Positions 7,878-15,078 of a stretch of 64,000 nucleotides of DNA are shown here, one piece after another. Both the position numbers and the translations under genes were made by a program. The stretch comes from a bacterium SCSIO 12696 (GTDB lineage: Bacteria > Pseudomonadota > Gammaproteobacteria > Pseudomonadales > Porticoccaceae), in assembly GCA_024397955.1 (NCBI GenBank), contig CP073744.1, positions 1,922,001 to 1,986,000 of the forward strand. Reading direction: 5' to 3'. The notes beneath the pieces were generated by a model, which was given only the letters and a program-made list of their open reading frames with translations, was not told the DNA's origin and ran no database searches. Within the stretch, counting starts at the first letter, position 1, and every line of letters begins with the position of its first letter.

Positions 7878-8039
7878 TTAGTGAGCCTCCTGCTCTCTTT
7901 CTGAAGCTGCCTTGACTCCGCTTATAATACTAATAAATATCATTAGGGCTTGAGCATGAGGAGAGCCTACCCAGTTGTACATTGCCACCCAAATTGCTGC
8001 GGCAACACCAAAAACAACACCTACCAATATTTTCTCCAT
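7878..8039 (-). CDS. Cassette-encoded 53-aa membrane peptide
   Basis: Short gene of 53 residues. AAAGGAGATAATC directly before the ATG at 8039 is a strong ribosome-binding site. Two hydrophobic segments (about residues 4-20 and 32-45) are followed by a charged tail ending EREQEAH. The TAA stop is one base from the ATG of the 75-aa peptide, so both are probably made together. The two share a cassette bounded by attC sites 7 and 8. Possibly a toxin/immunity or two-peptide pair, but this is inference from size and layout only. Confidence 0.7.
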   Translation of the reverse strand: MEKILVGVVFGVAAAIWVAMYNWVGSPHAQALMIFISIISGVKAASEREQEAH

Positions 8040-8089
8040 GATTATCTCCTTTAAATATAAATTTCCTCTCTACTTCTCAATGCGAGTAC

Positions 8090-8170
8090 ACGTAACGCTC
8101 ACACAAAAGGCGGCGCATTAGCGACGTCCAGCGCAACGAAGTGGAGCAATTTTTAATGTTCTTGTTAGCA
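8090..8170 (-). repeat. attC-like recombination site 8
   Basis: 81 bases between cores TGCTAAC and GTTACGT on the minus strand. The inner part (GCTCCACTTCGTTGCGCTGG) resembles the central segment of many attC sites from marine bacteria. Confidence 0.7.
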
Positions 8171-8173
8171 ACC

Positions 8174-8494
8174 CTACTCAAGGATGACATTATTAATTGC
8201 AGGTCTGTTATCTTCACAAGCAGAGGTGGTTATCTTGACAGTTTTACCTGCCATTTTTGCTGCAAGCAACGTTGAGTAAATTCTCGCCTTAACTGCCTCG
8301 GGCAAGCTGGTTTTGACCATATAGCTGTCTGGATCAGTACACCCATCCGCAATAACTGTAGCTCCAACAGGAAGCACACGGATAACGTCGTTGCCGTAAG
8401 TTGTGCTCCATAGCTGGAAATTCTCCAGCGTAACTTCGCCTGCAGAAGCTGGGAAGGTTAAAAAAAGGACAGATATAAGTAAAATTTTGTACAT
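8174..8494 (-). CDS. Cassette-encoded small secreted protein
   Basis: 106 residues. A Sec signal peptide (MYKILLISVLFLTFPASA, cleavage likely before GEVT) leads to a mature domain of about 88 residues with two cysteines that could form one disulfide. AGGAGACAAAA precedes the ATG at 8494. The stop is four bases from attC site 8 and the start lies 25 bases from attC site 9, so the cassette is intact and tightly packed. Similar small periplasmic proteins are common in integron arrays; no specific family is recognised. Confidence 0.75.
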   Translation of the reverse strand: MYKILLISVLFLTFPASAGEVTLENFQLWSTTYGNDVIRVLPVGATVIADGCTDPDSYMVKTSLPEAVKARIYSTLLAAKMAGKTVKITTSACEDNRPAINNVILE

Positions 8495-8519
8495 TTTTGT
8501 CTCCTGATTTTCATAAGGT

Positions 8520-8575
8520 TGCTAACGCCTAAATCAGCCGACGCGTTAGCGGTCGGCTGGATTTTCTTGTTCTGT
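8520..8575 (-). repeat. attC-like recombination site 9
   Basis: 56 bases between cores ACAGAAC and GTTAGCA on the minus strand. CAGCCGAC pairs with GTCGGCTG and flanking AAAATC with GATTTA; strong hairpin. The last ten codons of the TIR gene lie inside it. Confidence 0.8.
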
Positions 8576-9379
8576 TTCGTCTAACAAGAACCTCTGCTCC
8601 GGAAATCGCTCCATGCGGTACATAAACTCCTTGTATAGCTTTGGTTCATCCAACTCCATACACAAGTGTTTTATAGGTCGTCGCAGTCGCTCCATGAGCA
8701 TAAAGGATCGCTTGTCACCATATTTCATTGAAACATGACTAATTTCTTCAATTACTTCGATTAAATCGTATATAACAGATCGAGACATTTTTGCTCGCTT
8801 CATTGGTCTCGATGCATTCATTCGAGCTAGTTCTAAAACCTCTTCTAGAAGCTCTCGGTCACTTCGAGTTGGTGATTGGTCATTTTCCTTGTGCCCGCTT
8901 AAAATACCGTTTACTTCTTCCTCAAGTTTCCCCCACCACATGTCAAAAACTTGATCCAGAACTTTCGAATCTAACTTCGAATCTCCACCTTCCTTGTTTA
9001 TGGATTCGATCATTTTCTTAAAGTCGGTTTTATTAAATTTTGTATCTTGAAACCCTGTCAATGGCCCGGTTAGATCCGAACTATCAATACCAAAGAGAAG
9101 TGTACAAACTTTGGACTTACCAAAATTTTTTGAAAGCGCACCAGCTTCAAATAAAATCCAAGGTTTATTCAGGTTGTCCTTGGTTAGACAAATTATTCCT
9201 ATTTCAGAGCCTTCTAGATTATTAATAATCTCCGTGGACCATTTTGTACCTTTTTCTATATCGTCAGGAGTAAAATATGGTTTTACGTACTGCAAAACTC
9301 CAGGCAGCCAGTTTCTGACAGCTTCTGCTAGCTGCCTACTAAGATCTCCACTCCAACTTATAAAAACTTTAGTACTCAC
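8546..9379 (-). CDS. TIR-domain protein, first cassette; candidate anti-phage effector
   Basis: 277 residues. Residues 1-130 are a TIR domain: KVFISWS at the N-terminus, then PYFTPDDIEKGTKW, IGIICLT and NKPWILFEAGAL; Glu78 in the last motif is at the position of the catalytic glutamate of NAD-cleaving TIR proteins. The C-terminal ~130 residues are helical and charged, with no known sensor domain identified. The start codon is GTG at 9379 with AAAGGAG seven bases upstream. The gene runs into attC site 9, so its stop lies within the site. Bacterial TIR proteins often deplete NAD or make cyclic ADP-ribose signals in phage defence; this role is inferred. Being first in the array, it is best placed for expression from the integron promoter. 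Confidence 0.85.
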   Translation of the reverse strand: MSTKVFISWSGDLSRQLAEAVRNWLPGVLQYVKPYFTPDDIEKGTKWSTEIINNLEGSEIGIICLTKDNLNKPWILFEAGALSKNFGKSKVCTLLFGIDSSDLTGPLTGFQDTKFNKTDFKKMIESINKEGGDSKLDSKVLDQVFDMWWGKLEEEVNGILSGHKENDQSPTRSDRELLEEVLELARMNASRPMKRAKMSRSVIYDLIEVIEEISHVSMKYGDKRSFMLMERLRRPIKHLCMELDEPKLYKEFMYRMERFPEQRFLLDETEQENPADR

Positions 9380-9396
9380 TCAGTTCTCCTTTAGAA

Positions 9397-9480
9397 ACAG
9401 AACAGCTCGTTTAACGGGCCTTCGGCCCGATAACAATTATTATCGGGATTCTCGTTTAATATATTATCGGGCCTCCCACG
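9397..9480 (-). other. Candidate attI site region
   Basis: Between the TIR cassette and the integrase-like stub. The cassette boundary core GTTCTGT (minus strand) ends at 9397-9403, preceded by TTAAACGAGCT, similar to attI cores. A direct repeat CTCGTTTAA occurs at 9406-9414 and 9451-9459, as expected for extra integrase-binding sites, and two hairpins (CGGGC/GCCCG and CCCGATAA/TTATCGGG) lie between. It could instead be the attC of a gene-less relic cassette. The rest of the gap to 9591 is AT-rich and holds no gene that I can see. Confidence 0.45.
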
Positions 9481-9591
9481 AAACCCCTAACCAATTGATT
9501 TAAAATCAAAAGCATCTATATCAAATATTTTTGATCTTATTGTCGGGCCGTTTTGACCACTGTATTCATTTGATATTTACAGAGAAAAATA

Positions 9592-9611
9592 TACTGTGCA
9601 AAAAAACAGCT
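9592..9611 (+). promoter_or_regulatory. LexA (SOS) box upstream of the integrase stub
   Basis: TACTGTGCAAAAAAACAGCT has CTG-N10-CAG and matches the gammaproteobacterial LexA consensus at TACTGT and ACAG. A TTGATA -35-like hexamer lies 16 bases before TACTGT, so the box would overlap the -10 region. This is the usual position in integron integrase promoters. Confidence 0.7.
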
Positions 9612-9632
9612 TTATGGAAAGGAGATTCAAAG

Positions 9633-9702
9633 ATGAGTCAATCGCCATTCCCTCGGTCAATTATGAATATATCTACTGTCATTCAGGCGTAAAACTATAA
9701 GG
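9633..9702 (+). pseudogene. Integron integrase (intI) 5' remnant
   Basis: After a good ribosome-binding site (AAAGGAG), the ATG at 9633 opens MSQSPFPRSIMN, resembling the SPF..SI start of many IntI proteins, and after 19 codons meets TAA at 9690. Skipping one T at 9690 restores KTIR, at the spacing where integrases have a KTI/RTE motif. Nothing after 9702 resembles an integrase, so only about 23 codons survive. Position, strand and SOS box all fit intI; the protein match itself is too short to prove it. From 9703 to 9755 there is a GC-rich GCGCTGCGCGAGCGCG hairpin-like stretch, possibly the terminator of the next gene. Confidence 0.45.
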
Positions 9703-9755
9703 CCATCATCGCACCGATTCAAGGCGCTGCGCGAGCGCGTGCTCACACTGAATCC

Positions 9756-10694
9756 CTAATACTGCCTGTCAAAATCCACTATATAATTTAATGCTTCTCC
9801 CGCCTGAAACAGTCGGTAATTTTCGCAAAACAGCTCGACAATATCTTCGGCAAAAGTGATCGCTGAATTGTGGGGTGTAATAAAGACATTCTCTAATTCC
9901 CACAGCGGGCTTTCTTGAGGCAGTGGTTCGGTTTGAAACACATCCAAAACCGCGCCGCGAATGGCTTTGGTTTTCAGGGCGTTTATAAGCGCGTACTCAT
10001 CCACTGCAGCGCCTCTACCCACATTGATAAACACGCCTGTAGGGCCCAAAGCGTCGAGAACATCGCGATTGATAATGCCATGAGTCTCTGGAGTATTGGG
10101 TAAAACCGTAACCAGGTAGTCCACCTGTTTGGCCAGGTGGCAAATCTCGGAGGGAGAAAAGACTTTTTCAACCATTGGCAGCTGAGTTGCTGATCGGCTT
10201 AAACCGAGCACTTTCATATTAAAGTGCATGGCAGTTTTTGCGATCTGCTGGCCGATGGAGCCCAACCCGCAAATGCCGATAGACAAGAATTCCAAACGGC
10301 GGTACGGCATTGTTTGCCACTGCTTGTTGAGTTGGTTATCGCGGGTCGCCAGCACATTGCGTTCAAAGGCCAATAGATAAGCAAACACGTATTCGCTCAT
10401 CAGCGAACCGAATATGTCTTTCACACCGGTTAACCGATAGTCGGTACGCAGCCCCGCGCTGCAAAACGGTTCTATGCCCGCAAAGGACGATTGCACCCAC
10501 TGCAGCTTGTCCGCTTTGTGTAAAAGAGGCGCTACTAAAGCGGGCGTGCCCAATACAATATTGGCATCAGTAATGAGCTCCTGAGCCTGCTCGGTATTTT
10601 GAGCCATGGACATTTGAAGGGCGGGTAAATTTCGATAACGCAGGTGGTTTGCGTATTCTTCGGCGTCTTTTGACACGATCAGAAGCTTATTCAT
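9756..10694 (-). CDS. D-2-hydroxyacid dehydrogenase (NAD(P)-dependent)
   Basis: 312 residues, a full-length member of the D-isomer-specific 2-hydroxyacid dehydrogenase family (glyoxylate/hydroxypyruvate reductase-like). The NAD-binding motif GLGSIG is near residue 143. The catalytic triad is visible as Arg in NVGRGAAVD, Glu in FQTEPLP and His in ITPHNSA. It would reduce a 2-keto acid to the D-hydroxy acid in the cytosol; the substrate cannot be told from sequence. It forms the upstream flank of the integron and is probably chromosomal core, in the same direction as the VOC gene 32 bases upstream. Confidence 0.85.
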   Translation of the reverse strand: MNKLLIVSKDAEEYANHLRYRNLPALQMSMAQNTEQAQELITDANIVLGTPALVAPLLHKADKLQWVQSSFAGIEPFCSAGLRTDYRLTGVKDIFGSLMSEYVFAYLLAFERNVLATRDNQLNKQWQTMPYRRLEFLSIGICGLGSIGQQIAKTAMHFNMKVLGLSRSATQLPMVEKVFSPSEICHLAKQVDYLVTVLPNTPETHGIINRDVLDALGPTGVFINVGRGAAVDEYALINALKTKAIRGAVLDVFQTEPLPQESPLWELENVFITPHNSAITFAEDIVELFCENYRLFQAGEALNYIVDFDRQY

Positions 10695-10726
10695 GGTTCG
10701 TCGCCAAAATCAGATAATTGAGCGTG

Positions 10727-11161
10727 TTACTTCTCAAATAGCTCTGTTTCAATATGTTTAAAGCCCTTGAATTCCAACGCGTTACCCGAAGGGTCCAGAA
10801 AAAACAGCGTGCCCTGTTCCCCGGGCTGCCCCTTAAAACGCACATAGGGTTCAATCACAAAGCTGTCGATAAAGCCCGCCACTCGCTGGGCGAATTGCTG
10901 CCACTGCTCAAAGGGCATCACCACACCAAAGTGCGGGATGGGAACCCCGTGCCCATCCACTGAACTTGAAAAGCCAGGCACTTTGCCGGTTTTGCCCAGC
11001 TCTGGACTGAAGTGAACCACCAGTTGATGGCCAAATAGATTAAAGTCAATCCAGTCATCAGCACTGCGGCCTTCTTCAAGCCCCATTTTCACGCCATAAA
11101 ATTCTCTGGCCTCGGCGATATCACGAACCTGAATGGCCAGATGAAAAGGTGTCAGTTGCAT
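10727..11161 (-). CDS. VOC-family (glyoxalase/dioxygenase fold) protein
   Basis: 144 residues. It starts with FHLAIQVRDIAEAREFYG, the typical first half of a vicinal-oxygen-chelate domain, and ends with a strand carrying FFLDPSGNALEFKGF, where the Glu is the usual metal ligand; the paired His are near residue 7 and in GVPIPHFG. Likely a small metal-dependent lyase, isomerase or dioxygenase, or a resistance-type protein; the specific reaction is unknown. It is 32 bases upstream of the dehydrogenase, and the NrtS gene ends 11 bases from its start, so the three may be co-transcribed. Confidence 0.8.
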   Translation of the reverse strand: MQLTPFHLAIQVRDIAEAREFYGVKMGLEEGRSADDWIDFNLFGHQLVVHFSPELGKTGKVPGFSSSVDGHGVPIPHFGVVMPFEQWQQFAQRVAGFIDSFVIEPYVRFKGQPGEQGTLFFLDPSGNALEFKGFKHIETELFEK

Positions 11162-11172
11162 AGCTTGCCCTG

Positions 11173-11412
11173 TTAGTGCCCGTCGCAGTCTTGTATGGCT
11201 TTTACCGATGCATAGGTTGATACACAGTATGGCACAAGATAGGTCAGTGCAATTTTGATCGCGACCTCAGCATCCGCTGCCGCTTTTATCAGGGCGCTGC
11301 CGTGGTTGATTAACGCCAGTGCCGTACCCACGATGGCGGATACTTTTAAGGCGGAAAAAACCACCTTTTTTGAAATCGCCAGGCTTATAAAACTATCGGG
11401 CGTGGATGGCAT
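11173..11412 (-). CDS. NrtS-like small nitrate/nitrite transporter protein
   Basis: 79 residues with two hydrophobic segments (about 24-40 and 51-68). The pattern ALINHGSALI...KIALTYLVPYCVSTYASVKA is characteristic of the NrtS family, small proteins linked to nitrate/nitrite transport. The Pro-Tyr-Cys-Val-Ser-Thr-Tyr core is intact. It lies between an NTF2-like gene and a VOC gene in the same direction. The family name rests on limited experimental work. Confidence 0.7.
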   Translation of the reverse strand: MPSTPDSFISLAISKKVVFSALKVSAIVGTALALINHGSALIKAAADAEVAIKIALTYLVPYCVSTYASVKAIQDCDGH

Positions 11413-11466
11413 ATGGCGTGTCCTGAATTCAGAATGTGTCGGCAGTTTTTAAAAGTCAGAAAGTTG

Positions 11467-11943
11467 CTATAGCCCCAATTCACTCAGCCCCGGGTGATCG
11501 TCCGGACGGGGCCCTTGGGGCCAGTGAAGCTTGCGCTCACTTTCCTGAATGGGTCGATCATTAATGCTGGCGTAGCGCTTGGCCATCAGGCCGTTTTCGT
11601 CAAACTCCCAATTTTCATTGCCGTAGGAGCGGTACCAATTTCCGTTATCGTCGTGCCATTCATAAGCAAAGCGCACGGCAATACGATGGCCATCAAACGC
11701 CCACAGTTCTTTGATTAATCGGTATTCCTGCTCTCTGGCCCACTTGCGTTGCAGAAACTCGACAATTTGCTCACGCCCTTGAGGGAACTCGGCCCGGTTA
11801 CGCCATTGGCTATCGGCGGTGTAGGCCAGTGCGACTTTTTCCGGGTTGCGGTTGTTCCAGCCGTCTTCCGCCATACGCACTTTTTGCACGGCAGTTTCGC
11901 GGGTGAACGGTGGCAGCGGAGGGCGAGGCTGGTCAGTACTCAC
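11467..11943 (-). CDS. NTF2-like (SnoaL/DUF1348) protein
   Basis: 158 residues matching the DUF1348 family: [19 protein letters not shown], then [14 protein letters not shown], and a C-terminal strand [18 protein letters not shown] followed by [10 protein letters not shown]. The fold is the cone-shaped NTF2-like pocket; no enzymatic activity is established for this family. The start is GTG at 11943, with GGAG about nine bases upstream. The bases from 11944 to 12136, before the stop of trkH, show no gene. Confidence 0.8.
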   Translation of the reverse strand: MSTDQPRPPLPPFTRETAVQKVRMAEDGWNNRNPEKVALAYTADSQWRNRAEFPQGREQIVEFLQRKWAREQEYRLIKELWAFDGHRIAVRFAYEWHDDNGNWYRSYGNENWEFDENGLMAKRYASINDRPIQESERKLHWPQGPRPDDHPGLSELGL

Positions 11944-12136
11944 TTCGGGTTACTCCAGGTGTTGGTCAAAAAGTGGCTGTTCGTTGTATCGGGGAATAAG
12001 ATTGGCCTGGAGAATGACATACTCCAATGTACTGTCCGACCGCCTTAAAAGCCGCCGTCAGCATCGTCTGACACAATTACCCCCTTAGTTATAAGTAGAT
12101 TTGAGCAGGGGTAACCGGGCAAAGTTCCAACAGTTG

Positions 12137-13585
12137 TTACTTGCGCCAGAACGTGGGCAAGCACATCACAATCAGAGTAAATATTTCCAGGCGCCCCAGC
12201 AGCATGCCGCCACACAGTATCCACTTGGAAAAGTCGTTGATATTGCCATAGTGGGCCGCCACATCACCCAGGCCTGGGCCCAGATTGTTCAAGGCCGCAG
12301 CGGTTGCCGACCAAGCGGTAACAAACTCCAATCCAGATGCCAGCAACAACAACACCATCAGATAGTACGCCGCCAGGTAGGCACCAAAGAAGCCCCAGAT
12401 AGCATCCGCAATACGGTCGGAAATGGCGCGATTGCGAATTTTAATGGGCAATACAGCGTTTGGGTGTACCAGGCGATAGAGCTCGCGCATGCCCTGTTTG
12501 GCCAGAATCATCATGCGGCCAATTTTCAGGCCACCACCAGTGGAGCCCGCGCAAGCGCCGAAGAACGACAAGAAAATCAGTAAAAAGGGCAGGAAGGTTG
12601 GCCAGGCAGCGAAGTTGTCGGTGGCAAAGCCGGTGGTGGTCATGATCGACACCAGCTCAAAAATACCTTTGCGCAGGCTCTGTTCCAAATCGTAGGTGCC
12701 GGTGAAGTAAAGGTAACTGCACGTCACCAGAATACCGGCACCCATGATTTTAAAGTACATCTTGGCTTCCGGGTCGCGCCCGTATTGGGCCAAACTGCGG
12801 CGGTAAAGGGCGTGAAAGTGCAACGCGAAGTTAAGCCCGGAAACCGCCATAAAAAACACGCAGATGGACTCCACCGCAATGCTGTCAAAGTAATCAATAC
12901 TGGCATCGTGGGTAGAAAATCCACCAATGGCCACGGTGGAGAAGCTGTGGCAAATGGCGTCGAACAAGCTCATGCCCGCCCACCAATAAGCACCGGCACA
13001 GGCGACCGTGAGAGTCAGATAAATATTAAACAGCGCCTTGGCGGTTTGAGTAATGCGCGGGGTCAACTTGCTGTCTTTTACCGGGCCCGGGGTTTCCGCC
13101 CGATACAGCTGCATCCCCCCCACCCCCAACATGGGCAGGATAGCCACCGGGATCACCACGATGCCGATGCCACCCAACCATTGCAGCTGTTGGCGGTAAT
13201 AGAGTACGGACTTGGGCAGGTCGTCCAGGCCCGTCATCACCGTGGCACCGGTAGTGGTAAGGCCAGACATGGATTCAAACACCGCATCGGTGAAACTGAG
13301 ATTAGGCTCAGTGCCCAACATCAGCGGCAGGGAGCCCGCAAAGCCCAATACCACCCAGAACAGCACCGTGATCAGAAAGCCGTCGCGAATGCGCAAATCG
13401 TGTTTGCTGTTGTGAAACGGCATCCAGATCACCATGCCCACTGCCAAGGTAATCACAAAAGCGCCAATAAAGGTGAAGACGGTTTCTTCGTCGTAATACA
13501 GCGCCACACCCACCGACGGCAGCTGAGCCACGCTGAAGATCATCAACAGCAGGCCGAGAATTCGGGCAATTACGGTAAAGTGCAT
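12137..13585 (-). CDS. trkH: Trk system potassium uptake protein TrkH
   Basis: 482 residues, the expected length, with about ten to twelve membrane segments and four pore-loop repeats; selectivity-filter glycines are visible in LTTTGATV, VAIGGFSTHD, MTTTGFATD and LNNLGPGLG. TrkH is the membrane channel-like subunit that takes up K+ and works with cytosolic TrkA. It is the last gene of the def-fmt-rsmB-trkA-trkH series on the minus strand; the ATG is 69 bases after the trkA stop. Confidence 0.95.
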   Translation of the reverse strand: MHFTVIARILGLLLMIFSVAQLPSVGVALYYDEETVFTFIGAFVITLAVGMVIWMPFHNSKHDLRIRDGFLITVLFWVVLGFAGSLPLMLGTEPNLSFTDAVFESMSGLTTTGATVMTGLDDLPKSVLYYRQQLQWLGGIGIVVIPVAILPMLGVGGMQLYRAETPGPVKDSKLTPRITQTAKALFNIYLTLTVACAGAYWWAGMSLFDAICHSFSTVAIGGFSTHDASIDYFDSIAVESICVFFMAVSGLNFALHFHALYRRSLAQYGRDPEAKMYFKIMGAGILVTCSYLYFTGTYDLEQSLRKGIFELVSIMTTTGFATDNFAAWPTFLPFLLIFLSFFGACAGSTGGGLKIGRMMILAKQGMRELYRLVHPNAVLPIKIRNRAISDRIADAIWGFFGAYLAAYYLMVLLLLASGLEFVTAWSATAAALNNLGPGLGDVAAHYGNINDFSKWILCGGMLLGRLEIFTLIVMCLPTFWRK

Positions 13586-13654
13586 GACAAACCTCGGTCG
13601 TGCGGCTTGCGACCACGAATCAAGTGCGATGAGTTCCGAACCACCCTCACCCCC

Positions 13655-15049
13655 TTAAAAGAACGTAAAGCCAACTTGGAACAGCTTTTCAATGTCTTTG
13701 GTGCGGCGCTTGTCCACCAAAAACACAATGACGTGATCGTTGTTCTCAATCACCAAATCGTGGTGCCCCATCATCACTTTTTGACCACGCTTGGTCTCGC
13801 GAACAATGGCACCGATGGAGGCCCCCGGGGGCAAATTAATTTCCTCAATGGAGCGCCCCACTACTTTGGAGCTGCGTTTGTCGCCGTGGGCAATAATTTC
13901 TATTGCCTCGGCGGCTCCCCGGCGTAGAGAGTGCACGCGCACAGTGTCGCCTTTGCGCACATAGGTCAGTAGGCTGGAGGTGGTAATTTGTTGCGGCGAG
14001 ATAGCGATGTCCACTGCACCACCCTGCACCAAGTCGGCGTAAGCGGGGGTATTAATCAGGGTCATCACCTTGTGAGCACCCAGGCGTTTGGCCAACATCG
14101 AGGCCATAATATTGGCGGCGTCGTTATTGGTGAGAGCCAGAAACACATCGGTGGATTCAATGCCCTCTTCCAGCATCAGCTCTTGATCCGCCGCCTGGCC
14201 ATTGAGCACTACCGCGCGATTCAACACCGCAGACAAGTGCTGGCAGCGGTCTTCAAACATCTCAATAATTTTGACGTTGTAGTCGTTTTCCAGCGCCCTT
14301 GCCAGGCGCAAGCCGATGTTGCCACCACCAGCGATCATCAAACGTTTGTAGGGGCGCTCCAGTTTACGCAGTTCGCTCATCACTTTGCGAATGTGATTTT
14401 TGGTGGCGATAAAAAACACTTCATCGCCATCTTCAATAACCGTGTCACCCTCTGGCATGATCGGGCGGTCTTTGCGGAAAATGGCAGCTACCCGAGAGTC
14501 GATGTTGGGCATGTGTTCGCGCAGGGCCTTTAATTCTTGCCCCACCAACGGGCCACCTTCATAGGCGCGTACCGCCACCAGTTGCACCTGGCCATCGGCA
14601 AATTCCAGTACCTGAAGGGCACCGGGCTGCTCGATCAAACGCTGGATATGATCGGTCACCAACTGCTCTGGAGTAATCACCACGTCCACCGGCATGTGAG
14701 CTTTACTGAACAAATCTTTGGCGATGCTGGGTACGGTATAGCCGGGGGTGCGAATGCGGGCAATGCGAGTCGGTGTGTGAAACAGGGTGTGGCCAATCTG
14801 GCAGGCAACCATGTTCACTTCGTCACTGGAGGTAACCGCAACCAGCAAGTCAGCATCTTCAATACCCGCCTGTTTGAGTACCGACGGCGTCGAGCCCAGG
14901 CCATTGACAGTGCCGATATCCAGGCGTTCGCGCAGTTCATTAAGGCGCGCGGTGTCGGTATCCACCAAGGTGACGTCGTTGTCTTCACTGGCCAGGTTTT
15001 CAGCCAGCGTACCACCCACTTGGCCAGCACCGAGAATCACGATTTTCAT
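13655..15049 (-). CDS. trkA: Trk system potassium transport NAD-binding protein TrkA
   Basis: 464 residues with two RCK-N (Rossmann) plus RCK-C units. NAD motifs are [10 protein letters not shown] at the N-terminus and [10 protein letters not shown] near residue 238. It binds NAD(H)/ATP and gates TrkH at the inner face of the membrane. The gene lies about 30 bases after rsmB and before trkH, as in many gammaproteobacteria. Length is normal and no defects are seen. Confidence 0.95.
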   Translation of the reverse strand: MKIVILGAGQVGGTLAENLASEDNDVTLVDTDTARLNELRERLDIGTVNGLGSTPSVLKQAGIEDADLLVAVTSSDEVNMVACQIGHTLFHTPTRIARIRTPGYTVPSIAKDLFSKAHMPVDVVITPEQLVTDHIQRLIEQPGALQVLEFADGQVQLVAVRAYEGGPLVGQELKALREHMPNIDSRVAAIFRKDRPIMPEGDTVIEDGDEVFFIATKNHIRKVMSELRKLERPYKRLMIAGGGNIGLRLARALENDYNVKIIEMFEDRCQHLSAVLNRAVVLNGQAADQELMLEEGIESTDVFLALTNNDAANIMASMLAKRLGAHKVMTLINTPAYADLVQGGAVDIAISPQQITTSSLLTYVRKGDTVRVHSLRRGAAEAIEIIAHGDKRSSKVVGRSIEEINLPPGASIGAIVRETKRGQKVMMGHHDLVIENNDHVIVFLVDKRRTKDIEKLFQVGFTFF

Positions 15050-15078
15050 AGTGTTTTTAGTCGCTTAACGTTGCTTTA

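Larger units (their letters stand above)
2884..9702 (-). mobile_element. Decayed chromosomal integron (cassette array lacking a functional integrase)
   Basis: At least eleven cassettes run in one direction on the minus strand. Nine short sites separate them; each starts and ends with AAC/GTT core sites and contains imperfect inverted repeats of differing length and sequence, as expected for attC sites. Genes are small, mostly unknown, frequently end within or beside the site, and are visibly more AT-rich than the flanking genes. At the upstream end are a candidate attI, an SOS box and a short integrase-like stub on the opposite strand (the normal integron layout). No integrase long enough to work is present, so the array fits the class called CALIN. 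Flanks are an ABC ATPase gene and a dehydrogenase gene. The distal end may carry a damaged attC at 2884-2909. Confidence 0.8.

Noticed and set aside
9620..9706. 28-residue frame (MERRFKDESIA...) overlapping the intI stub
   Set aside because: Its ATG lacks a ribosome-binding site; the nearby ATG at 9633 has one and fits intI.
12785..13927. 380-residue open frame on the plus strand
   Set aside because: Antisense to trkH and trkA, composition typical of a shadow frame (His, Gln and Arg rich), no family resemblance.
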